Shown piece after piece: positions 55,331 through 64,000 of a stretch of 64,000 nucleotides of DNA. The notes under the pieces are model-generated. The model was not told where the DNA came from. It ran no database searches and worked only from the letters and a program-made list of their open reading frames with translations. Source of the stretch: Aphrocallistes beatrix (Eukaryota; Porifera; Hexactinellida; Sceptrulophora; Aphrocallistidae); the NCBI GenBank assembly GCA_963281255.1, contig OY725489.1, positions 6,696,523 through 6,760,522 of the forward strand, read 5' to 3'. Both the position numbers and the translations under genes were made by a program. Every line of letters starts with the position of its first letter. The stretch's first letter is position 1.

Positions 55331-55809
55331 TTTCAAAAAATCTGTTGAATGACATTAGACTAACATAAAACATCAATATGCCTCTGTCCAATATACAGAT
55401 ATTGGAATGTTGCAAATAATACAGTTAGTATTAGATTGCCAACACAATAATCCTATTGGGCACCTCAAAATTTAAAATTTAATACTGTTACATTTCTGCA
55501 TATTTTTTTCTAAATATGGTTAAATATCACTGAAAAGTATGAGAAATATCATGCTATTTTCTAATATCCACTTTTGAATGAATTAGAAAAATAGTAGAAA
55601 AATTTTTCCTTTTTTTTCAAACTTTGTCCGGGCCAACGGCCTGTTGAGTTTATTTTTGGAAGGCTTCACCAATTAGATTGTAGCACTTTTTTTAGTATGT
55701 TATTTTATAGCTATTTTTGAGTAGAATACTATTGGGATAGATACTATTGCAATTTGTTTTAGGTTAAAATTATTTTGGTCATAGATTGACCAGACTAAAT
55801 GTACACAGA
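55331..55809. other. No gene seen
   Basis: AT-rich spacer between the relic and family A copy A5. Confidence 0.55.
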
Positions 55810-56448
55810 AAATCCGCAAATTTCCTGAGGCTCCTAACCTCTAATATTTTGAGATAACTGTAAATAATAATTCAAATTCCTAGTACTACGAAGTATAACC
55901 CATCAGTTTAGGATGAATAAAGAGCTTCCAAAATGTCTATTAAGAAGTTAGAACTAAAGACTTTTAGTCCCAAAATTAAGATTTTCGAAAAATGATACGT
56001 CATCACATGACAAGAATCTAAAACTTAACAGTCCATACAATATTATTGCAATTATTATCAATGAATCATATATATACCCTTATAAAATAAATATTAGAAC
56101 TAAGAATTTGGGCATATGTGTACAGAAATAGAGATATCTCTTTTTAGAACCTAAACGGTGGTTTTTGACCGAATCTGGGAGTTCTAAGGCCAGAACTTTC
56201 AAAGTAATTATGAAAAATGCTCCAATTTTTCTGTAACCCTTATTAACGACAATAATATTCATTATTTAGCATAATAGTCACATTTGAACTCATATTTCAT
56301 GATTACATTCGCCATTACCTAATATATTCAAAGTTCTCAATAGAATTCGTGTTTGACGATATGTCGAGAAAAGTTATTTTTTGACAAAGGGATGTTTGTG
56401 GAGCCTACATATTTTCGCATATATTTTTTCATTTAAGATTATAGTAGA

Positions 56449-56915
56449 CAAAGGCATTCTGGCGGACACTTTGTGTCCCCGGAGACTCCCTTCCGTCACC
56501 TGGGGTCACATTGGTTAATTATAAGGGAGAAAACATCCCTAAATATGTCTGTCCTACTGTTATAATCGATATCACACGAAAAATCACCAAATTTATCAAT
56601 TTTTAAAATTTTGATGCGTAATGATGACGTCATAACATGGTGATGAGTCATCATTTTTTGATGATAGTTGTGCTATATGTGAGATTTATTAATATACATA
56701 ATCTATTATAATTTCAGTCTTATATCTCCTATAATGGCTGAGTTATGCTCGAATAACTGTATTGCTTGACTTTTAAAAATGTGACAATGACGTTATAATT
56801 CCATGATGAGTCGACATTTCGCTCTGAGCTTAGAACTTAGTGGAGCCATAGTCAAAAGACTCCCACATGCCAAAAATTAGCTTTCTATGCCCGGCAGTTT
56901 CTTCAATCAATTCGT

Positions 56916-56975
<60 letters not shown>

Positions 56976-57014
56976 AACAAACAAATAAATATTAATCGAG
57001 TTTACTAGTAAGGA
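56449..57014 (-). mobile_element. Helitron family H, internally deleted 3' hairpin
   Basis: Flanked by A56448 and T57015. The 5' end reads CGAGTTTACTAGTAAGGA on the plus strand. The 3' hairpin is largely deleted (CAAAGGCATTCTGGCGGACAC), but the outer CAA remains. Confidence 0.85.
56922..56972. repeat. AT microsatellite in Helitron
   Basis: About 50 bases of pure AT repeat at the standard position in family H. Confidence 0.95.
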
Positions 57015-57344
57015 TTATATCCTATATCGTTAAAAAATATCAAATATTTAAAAACTAATTGATGAATGCATCGAAAAACCTCCAATAATTTTCAATTTTT
57101 GTATCTCTAAACTTCAGGGGTTAACTCATAAAAATCAAAATAAATAACCTCAAACTAGTACTATTAGATGGTAGACCACTCAAAATTCACAATAAATATT
57201 TGCACGACTTTTAAAACAGGCTCAACTTTCGAAGGCGGTGTCTTTAAGGACACAAGGAAACTTTGACACTTTAACTTTGACACGGTTTCCGTAACCGTTT
57301 TCGGAGAGGAAGGTTTGATTATTGTTTTTGTTATATAATAGGCT

Positions 57345-57485
57345 TTAGCTATAGTATTATGTTACAGTACAGTATATAATGTTAGTTAGGAGTCGTTCAT
57401 GTATTTTCGCATACTGTTTGGTATTTCTCGTATAATATCATATTCGTGTCGGCTTATCAGGTTGATCTAGTATATTAGATTCTTA
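57345..57485 (+). repeat. LTR-like flank of the gypsy element, copy 1
   Basis: Matches the complement of about 61115-61275 over at least 130 bases. The two are in inverted, not direct, orientation, so they are not a normal LTR pair. Confidence 0.75.
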
Positions 57486-57529
57486 ACAATAGCTCAGCTA
57501 AAGCCCTCGACACTACCGCATCCTCCCTT

Positions 57530-59160
57530 TGTTCCCTTGCGATCCGCTCAAATAGGTGCTTAGATTTCTGTCCTTCCATGGTAAACACTGTCCTCAAAAT
57601 CGTCCTCCTGGTTAATAGCCTGGTCGTAAGCGGCCCTGGGGCTCCGACTTAAGTAATCGGCTACCAAGTTCTCCCGGTCCGGCCTGAATTCGATCCTGAA
57701 GGGGAGCTCCTGTAGCTCCATCAGCAATCGAGCGTAAGTATGCTTTGGATCCTTCAACCATTTGAGCGGGCAGTGATCAGTGACCAGGACAATGCTACCG
57801 GCTCCCTTGAGGTACACTGACCAATTACGTGTAACCGCCACCAGAGCCCATAACTCCAGTTTCCCAGCATAATAGTTCCGTTGGGAGGGATTTAGAGAGG
57901 AGGAGAAAAACTGTATGGATCTCAATTTCCCTGTGGTGTCGTCGAGCTGTGAAGCACTGCTGCAACTCCGGCGGAGCTAGCGTCCGCTTCTAATTGGAAC
58001 TCTTCCTTCCAGTCCGGATGTGCTAAGGATACGGGATCTCGTACTAGGTACATACACAGTCGATCGAACGCCCGTATGCATCCCTCATCCCAATCCCATC
58101 ACTTTCCTTTCTTCAACAGGTTGTATAGCGGCTCTGCGATTTGTGACAATCTTTTAAAATAGCACCTATAGTAATTGACCGTTCCGATCAATCGTTGAGT
58201 TTCGTCACTGACTTGGTCTCAGGAAAGGACTCTAACCTTTGCACGTACTCTAGACTGGGGTTTCTTCCAACAGCTGAAATCTGGTGTCCCAAAAACTCCA
58301 GGGAAGCAAAGGCGAAATGACATTCGTCATTCAGGCACTAGAACACAGTCTTTAAGTGAACAAGGTGGTCTTCTATGGTCGGAGAGAACACGTTGATATC
58401 ATCGACATAGCTTTCACAATGGGTTGCGTTGTTCAGCGCCTTGTCCATAACCCTCTGTAAAGTTGCTTGGGCAATGCACAGCCCGAACGGCAACACGAGC
58501 ATTTCATTCATGCTCCGGGGAGTGTGAAAGGCAGTTTATTCGACGTCTCCCTCCCTGATCGGGATAGTCCAATACGCGGACGCTATGTCCAGCTTGGAAA
58601 AAAAGCGATTACCCTTTAGCCGGTCGATGATTGACTGTGGGTTGGGTAGGCTATATTCATCGCGCTTCGTAACTTTATTGAGTCGTCTGTAGTCCACAGC
58701 AAACCTCAGACTGCCATCCCTTTTCTTGAACAAGACTACGTCCGACGCCCATAGGGATTTACTATGGCGGCATATCGGTGTATCCGCTGAAAGCATCTCC
58801 GCTAGCAGTCTGGCGATCCATAAACCTTGCTCTGAGCGGGATGAATGATGCTCCAGGTCAAGTTGTCGAGCGGTACCAAGGCCCATGACACTTGGTGTGG
58901 CTCCGGTGTCAAGCTTGGCCGTTGTTTTGTGCGATCCAATCTGAATTTCAATCGTGACCGCATCTTCTTGGGCTGTGACCAGGTATATTCTCTGTTTACT
59001 GGCACCGTCGTACTTCCCTGTTTTGCTTCCCCTATCGTCTCTTATCCGAGGACATGCGGCCGGTATATGCCCTGCTTCCCCACACATAGAACAGTATCTG
59101 TTTGGGCACGATCGGATGAGGTGTTCAGTCAAGCCGCACGAATAGCACCGGAGTTCTCTT
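57530..59160 (-). pseudogene. Ty3/gypsy pol region (protease, RT, RNase H), broken
   Basis: Minus-strand pieces in retroelement order. 58536-59132 carries a CCHC zinc knuckle, an aspartic protease D-T-G-A motif, and the first RT motifs directly after. The RT Y-V-D-D catalytic box is in another frame near 58400, and the RNase H domain with V-A-D-Y-L-S-R follows at 57560-57925. Stops and frameshifts separate them, and the integrase expected next is absent on this strand. An old genomic copy without coding integrity. Confidence 0.9.
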
Positions 59161-59746
59161 CGTTAACCTTTCTTAGTTCTACCCTTAGTGCGAACGAACT
59201 GGACATTAGACGGGGGAGTTTCCACCATGTTCCAACCTTCACCAGCACTTCCTGCTTCCACCTTGGCTACGTAGTGCATTCGCGTCCCTCGTTCCAGCGG
59301 TAAACCTCTCTCCGTGAAGGCCTTTCGTAGCTGGGTACAGAACTGGAGTGCTTCGTCTACCGACATTGTGTCAGCCTTAGGATTCACTCATTCTTTGAGT
59401 TTCTGCTGAGTCTCAGAGGGGACTTGCGAGACCATGAAAACACAAACCGCTCTTGCCGTAAGCCCAGCTTTTACTCCCTCTTCCAAGTAGCGCATGAAAA
59501 AGTCTTGCACCGGCTCTACCGTACTCAATGGGTTTATCTAGGATTTTCTAATCTGGCACTTTTTTGGAGGTGATAAAAGTTACATGGCACCCAAACAGTG
59601 ATTTATCTTGTAATTCCAGGGGTGATAGCAACCCGACGCCAAAATCGAATCACACTGCAAGCACCTTGGCTCCTCGGACGATACCAGGCTGGCACCTATA
59701 AGTGCCGACCGAGCACCTAGATAAAACCCTGCCGTACTCCAAATCA

Positions 59747-60828
59747 TCCTTACTATTAAAACTCGATTATTGTATATCCTTACTATTAAAACTCGATTAA
59801 TGTATATTTATTTATATATTTATTTATATCAAGGTTGAAACCGAATAGTTGATTATTCGGTTTAACCAAATATTATTTGCAAATAATTGATATTTGGTTT
59901 GTAACCAAATATCATTATTTGGTATTCGGTTGAGAACCAAATAATTTGGTCAACCGAATAATTTGGTCAACCGAATAATTTGGTCAACCAAATAATTTGG
60001 TCAACCGAATATTTGGTAAAACAAATAATTAGCATGATTTTCCAATATAATCACACGTTCTTACATGAGGTGGTCCGAACACAAATAAATCTAATAGGCC
60101 TACTTATACTTGATTATATTTTTGTATAAATATATATATAATATATAAAAATTTATGCAAAAATAAAAAGTATTATTTGGTTAACCAAATTATTTGGTTG
60201 ACCAAATATTCGGTTGACCAAATTATTCGGTTGACCAAATTATTCGGTTAACCAAATTATTCGGTTTGACCATTATTCGGTTAAAATGGTATTTGGTTGA
60301 AGCGGTTTCAAGCTTGATTTATATATATATATTTCTGTTACGAATTGATTGAAGAAACTGGCGGGCACAGAAAGCTAATTTATGGGATGTGGGAGTCTTT
60401 TGGCAATGGCTCCAGTGAGTTCTGAGCTCAGACCAAAATGTCGACTCATCATGGAATTATGACGTCATTGTCACATTTTTAAAAGTTAAGCAACACAGTT
60501 ATTCGGGCATAACTCAGCTATTATAGGAGATAGAAGGCTGAAATTTTAATAGAATATGTATACTAACATACCTCACATATGATGCGACTTACATCAAAAA
60601 ATGATGACTCATCACTTTGTTATGACGTCATCATTACGCATCAAAAATTTAAAATAGACAAATTTAGTTATTTTTCGAGTGAAATCGATTTTAACGCTAA
60701 GATGGACATATTTAGAGATGTTATCTCCCTTATGATTAACCAATATGACCCCAGGCGACCGAAGGGAGCCTCCGGGGGGACACGAAATGTCTGTCAGCCG
60801 CGCAGCGCATGCAAGCGAAGCGCGCTTG
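59747..60828 (+). mobile_element. Helitron family H inside gypsy gag, with hAT MITE
   Basis: Starts TCCTTACTATTAAAACTCG after A59746 and ends ...GAAGCGCGCTTG before T60829. A second complete 5' terminus begins at 59775, 28 bases downstream, so the 5' end is duplicated. Contains the hAT MITE at 59830-60316. Confidence 0.93.
59830..60316. mobile_element. hAT MITE with internal array (487 bp)
   Basis: Ends CAAGGTTGAAACCG and CGGTTTCAAGCTTG, 8-bp duplication ATTTATAT (59822-59829, 60317-60324). The interior is largely a tandem array of TTGGTCAACCGAATAA-like units, in one orientation on the left and inverted on the right. Confidence 0.9.
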
Positions 60829-61114
60829 TCTGACGAAAATTCACTGCTGCTTCAAACATGTCCTCTTCTGGATCAAGGCGCTCCTTTAGATAGCTGAATG
60901 CCTCGTCTAGTGCCTCCTTCCCGACAGCTCGTGAGACCACTTTTTCCTCCAGCCGGCCTCTCTTGACGTAGGTGGGTAATAGTTTAACTGCTGCTTTTTG
61001 CTCTAAGGATGACACGGCGGCCATGAAGAGCGGTTGCCAGGCTGCGATCGTCTGCCCTTCTCGGAGTGGGGGATTGCCACTGTCAATGGGATCGCCATTA
61101 TGGTTGATACGTTT

Positions 61115-61285
61115 GGTATTTATGTAAAGTATCTAATATACTAGGCCAGACTGACAAGCCGACACGAATATGATATTATACGAGAAATACCAAACAGTAA
61201 GCGCAAATACATGAACGACTCCTAACTAATATTATATACTGTATTGTAACATAATAGTATAGCTAAAGCCTATTATATAACGTCT
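61115..61285 (-). repeat. LTR-like flank of the gypsy element, copy 2 (inverted)
   Basis: Complement of 57345-57485 with few differences (GCCGACACGAATATGATATT is shared). Confidence 0.75.
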
Positions 61286-61329
61286 TGTGAGGTACTAAGA
61301 GTTGGTATCACCTACTACAAAACGACGAT

Positions 61330-61560
61330 ATCTATAACACTATCCTAGAAAGGGAAGGTACTGAGCGGACAACTGAAGAAGGTCTCGGGCAGATCTCAGT
61401 GCGACGACGGAAACCTATTTTTTGATGACAGGATCGTGACACCCAGTCATCTGCGCCGTGAGGCAACTGAACTTATCTACGCCCAGCACCATTTTGGACA
61501 GTCCGGCACAATACGGACATCTAAAAAGAACTTCTTTTGGCCGAAAATGACGACGTAGTT
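61330..61560 (+). pseudogene. Integrase zinc-binding fragment, opposite strand to pol
   Basis: Plus-strand frame with the start of a retroelement integrase (H2C2-type region: H-H-F-G-Q-S-G-T, then F-F-W-P-K-M). It belongs after RNase H but lies beyond the gag end and in the opposite orientation, so a rearrangement or a second inverted copy is implied. Stops are present. Confidence 0.7.
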
Positions 61561-62053
61561 TGAGATATTGATGCGAAATAAGCAACCATGCTTCTCTCAA
61601 AAGAATGGGAGGAATTCAGGAGACCCAAAATCCAATGGCTATTGGCCCATATATAAAAATGTCCGACTCAAAAAATGTCTAAATTATAGTCATTAATCCA
61701 TTGTAAGTTGACTTTTATGATTTGGTTTAGTAATTTAGGGGATTTGTTACTACATTAAAGCATATGCCGGTGAGTCCATTAGACAAATACTTCGCTTGAT
61801 TACTTTTAATTTATGAGTTATGCGGCTTCACACTTTACCATATATGGTAATATTTGCTAAAAATCGTAATTAGCTTAGTTAGGCATGATAAATGCACAAT
61901 CATTGAACTGAAAGTCATATATGGGGAGTCCATTGATCGTGGTGATTTAGTTCAATATTATTAGTTTTACGTTTTGAAGTTCACAGATACCGATATATGG
62001 TCATTTAAGTTGAAATCAAAACGTAAATTTTTAGAATCTGAAAGTATTATTCA
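61561..62053. other. No gene seen
   Basis: AT-rich spacer. Confidence 0.55.
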
Positions 62054-62531
62054 CATGCGCGCTTCGCTTGCTTGCTTGCGCGGCTAGAAGACACAAAGTG
62101 TCCACCGGAGGCGCACTATTGGCGCCTGTGGTCACATTGATTAATTATAAAGGAGATAACATCCCTAAATACGCCTGTACTACTGTTATAATCGATATCG
62201 CACGAAAAATTATCAATTTTTAAATTTAGATGAGTAATGATGACGTCATAGCAAAGTGATGAGTCATCATTTTTTGAAAATAGTTGCATCATATGTGAGG
62301 TATGTTAGTATACAGATTCTATTAAAATATCAGCCTTCTATCTCCTATAATGGCTGAGTTATGCTCGAATAACTGTATTGCTTAACTTATAAAAATGTGA
62401 CAATGACGTTATAATTCCATGATGAGTCGACATTTTCCTCTGAGCTCAGAACATAGTGGAGCCATAGCCAAAATACTCTCACATACCTGGAGATTTATAT
62501 ATATATATTAATCGAGTTTTAATAGTAAGGA
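62054..62531 (-). mobile_element. Helitron family H, short full-length copy (478 bp)
   Basis: 3' end CATGCGCGCTTCGCTTGC after A62053, 5' end CGAGTTTTAATAGTAAGGA before T62532. The AT tract is short and no insertion is present, so this is close to the basic unit. Confidence 0.9.
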
Positions 62532-62639
62532 TATTTAAAGTTGTGATTTTAGGAATCATTTGAAAATATTCATGCATTCAAATAATTATAGCGAGGACTT
62601 TTGCCATTGAATCGGAATTGCTTTATGCTTTCTTCATCA

Positions 62640-62950
62640 GATGGCAGATGTATTAACGATTTATTTCTGCCTTTTTCATTTAAACGCACGGGTTTGGTCA
62701 AGAGAAGAACTTCAAGTCAAGAGAAGAACCTCTTTACCATTTTTTCATATAGTGAAAAAGTTTCATGACCATAAAAACAACTGTTAAAATTCCAACCAGT
62801 CATAACATCGAAGCAGCTGCTTTTTCCCCTTGATAGAATAACGCAACGGACTTCATGTGAAATAGAAGCTGCTTGGATATAAACTTCTGTGTCTTCTGTA
62901 TCTATAACCACCTTATCGCTGTAACCTGATGACCTTAGAGCCGTGTACAT
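62640..62950 (-). pseudogene. Transposon protein fragment (D-T-E-D-T motif)
   Basis: Minus-strand frame with V-V-I-D-T-E-D-T-E-V-Y-I-Q-A-A, a motif of nuclease-like transposon proteins related in layout to the relic at 52340-55330. About 75 codons, joined directly to the hAT relic upstream, so a chimera of two dead elements. Confidence 0.45.
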
Positions 62951-63470
62951 CGGTACAACTCACTGGTCTTGTAGATTGATTACGATAAAATACGTCTTGT
63001 ATAACTAGTTGAAGCCCGTGAGCGTAACAAAACTGTTGAAATGGGTGCGATATTCGGCCTAGTGTTTTCCATCATAGTACTACCATCGGTTGTGATTGCA
63101 ACTATGTGTATCAATTTTAAAATGTATACCAAATTCACTCAGCTTCTCAGAGATCAAACTTGAACATATTTCCGCTGAAAAACTTCACCTTATTCTAAAT
63201 AAGCCAAGATTCCTGAAATAACCTTTGCCATAGATATTTATATTTACATATGTATCTTTTATTTTGCAAAGAGGTCCACTCGTCCAAGGTTAGACAAAAT
63301 TTTTCTCCAAATGATTTGTGATATACTAATTTCTGAAAACCTTTTAACGTAAATGTCTGCAGTATTGCATCACTAACTCGCTTATTACAATTGCAGATTT
63401 CGGGAAAGATCTTAAAATTTTTCTCTTTCATATTGAAGAATAAGATTGTAGACTATGATTGCGATAATTT
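62951..63470 (-). pseudogene. hAT transposase relic
   Basis: Minus-strand pieces: 63195-63431 (F-P-E-I-C-N-C-N, then L-T-L-D-E-W-T-S) and, after a frame change, T-T-D-G-S-T-M-M near 63080 and C-Y-A-H-G-L-Q-L-V-I near 63020. These are the conserved DUF659-type hAT blocks in the right order. Frames differ, so inactive. Confidence 0.75.
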
Positions 63471-63534
63471 CTCAATGATTTAAAGTTGGTATTTCCCATG
63501 GGACACTAGTTTTTTTTCTAAAAATGTGCCAAAT

Positions 63535-63715
63535 TGCTTTTTATCATTTTTAGATCCTTATAGGGGTTCTAAACAATAATTCCGATTTTAATAACTCCAG
63601 CCCCAATATTTCCCCACTTTGAGCAACTTGTATAACCTGTTGTCACTCTAAAATCGACACATTTTAAATGCGAAATGTCTTACAGTTATAACTTCTTTTA
63701 ACAGTGTCGGTTCAT
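63535..63715. repeat. Family C repeat segment
   Basis: Matches 24525-24620 and 25865-25960 over stretches of tens of bases. Confidence 0.65.
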
Positions 63716-63945
63716 GTTTTTAATGCTGAATTCATGCTCAGCACTAGATTTCCAGCAATTTAATATATATATTGACCATATTTGGAAACATTTCTGTTTG
63801 ACCTTGCCTAGCAACGGCCAGGACTTTTTTCACATTCCAGACCGTTGCTAGGAAAAGGCAACCAAAATATTCTCCAAATATGGTCAATATATATATCAAA
63901 TTGCTGAAAATTTAGTGCTGAGCACGAATTCAGTATCAAAATAAC
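63716..63945. repeat. Foldback repeat (arms about 105 bases)
   Basis: AATGCTGAATTCATGCTCAG through CCTAGCAACGG on the left is repeated inverted on the right (CCGTTGCTAGG through GAGCACGAATTC). Looks like a hairpin-type MITE end; extends into family C sequence on the left. Confidence 0.75.
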
Positions 63946-64000
63946 GACCTGGCAAATTCAAATGAAGCTATAGATATGAGAATTTGGCGAATACTATCGG

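Larger units (their letters stand above)
55810..57243 (+). mobile_element. Family A element, copy A5 (5'-truncated, interrupted by Helitron)
   Basis: Collinear with the 3' half of A1 from about 55810. The right end CGAAGGCGGTGTCT is followed by TTAA at 57244-57247. The Helitron at 56449-57014 splits it and some family A sequence around the insertion is missing. Confidence 0.85.
59163..61040 (-). pseudogene. Ty3/gypsy gag, interrupted by a Helitron
   Basis: Gag-type frames at 60829-61024 and, on the other side of the Helitron (59747-60828), from 59746 down toward 59163. The gag frame stays open across the junction when the Helitron is left out, because Helitrons insert without target duplication. 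Further stops lie downstream, so gag is broken independently. Confidence 0.75.

Noticed and set aside
58845..59303. 152-codon plus-strand frame
   Set aside because: Antisense to the gypsy gag-pol region, which has clear motifs on the minus strand.
59747..60828. Helitron considered as an LTR or solo-LTR of the gypsy element
   Set aside because: No target duplication, TC start, hairpin 3' end, and copies elsewhere unrelated to gypsy.

Overview
The window is AT-rich nuclear DNA from a non-vertebrate metazoan. The evidence is one clear mitochondrial complex I assembly factor gene (NDUFAF3-like), spliceosomal introns with polypyrimidine-CAG acceptors and GTAAGT-type donors, and a very mixed eukaryotic transposon load. 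Species cannot be named from the sequence alone. No rRNA, tRNA, CRISPR array or operon is visible.

Host genes are sparse: NDUFAF3-like at 23922-24413 (minus); an unrecognised two-exon gene end at 51667-52198 (minus); a probable first exon ending in a perfect GTAAGT donor at 15307-15459; a possible terminal exon at 41431-41646 (minus); a duplicated short exon at 29169-29252 and 30609-30689 (minus); and a 43-codon secreted-type ORF at 27846-27977. Most of the rest is transposon sequence, commonly nested two or three deep.

Layout. 0-9.8 kb: broken TTF/DUF4371 transposase, hAT MITE with 8-bp TSDs, internally deleted mariner, and a 1.9-kb TTAA-type non-coding element (family A, also near 29.6, 44.6, 48.4-51.6 and 55.8-57.2 kb, with a further relic split by other insertions at 31.6/36.7 kb). 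10-18 kb: Mutator-like transposase relic with a PHD finger, an apparently intact Tc1 (13261-14623), a pogo-like MITE, a ZBED5-like relic and a tandem cluster of Helitron copies. 18.6-23.5 kb: a 3.8-kb hAT element with transposase carrying three lesions and a Mutator-type foldback inside it, then a Helitron carrying a GC-rich hAT MITE. 26-28.6 kb: Helitrons and pogo-like MITEs. 31.7-36.7 kb: a 4.9-kb element with 188-bp inverted termini, 4-bp TSD and a broken integrase gene, best read as a Ginger-type transposon, itself invaded by three other elements. 37.4-39.4 kb: Helitron containing a mariner with one stop. 43-44 kb and 52-55 kb: relics of one unclassified large transposon protein with a C-terminal cysteine-rich tail. 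47-48.4 kb: RAG1/Transib/Chapaev-like relic. 50-51.5 kb: second apparently intact Tc1-like element. 57.3-61.6 kb: broken Ty3/gypsy retrotransposon interrupted by a Helitron that in turn contains a hAT MITE. 62-64 kb: Helitron, hAT relic, foldback.

These elements do not form a cooperative gene system. The value of the window is the record of insertion order, exact target-site duplications, an unoccupied paralogous site, and rare superfamilies (Ginger-like, RAG1-like) that a standard annotation could miss because their genes are broken.
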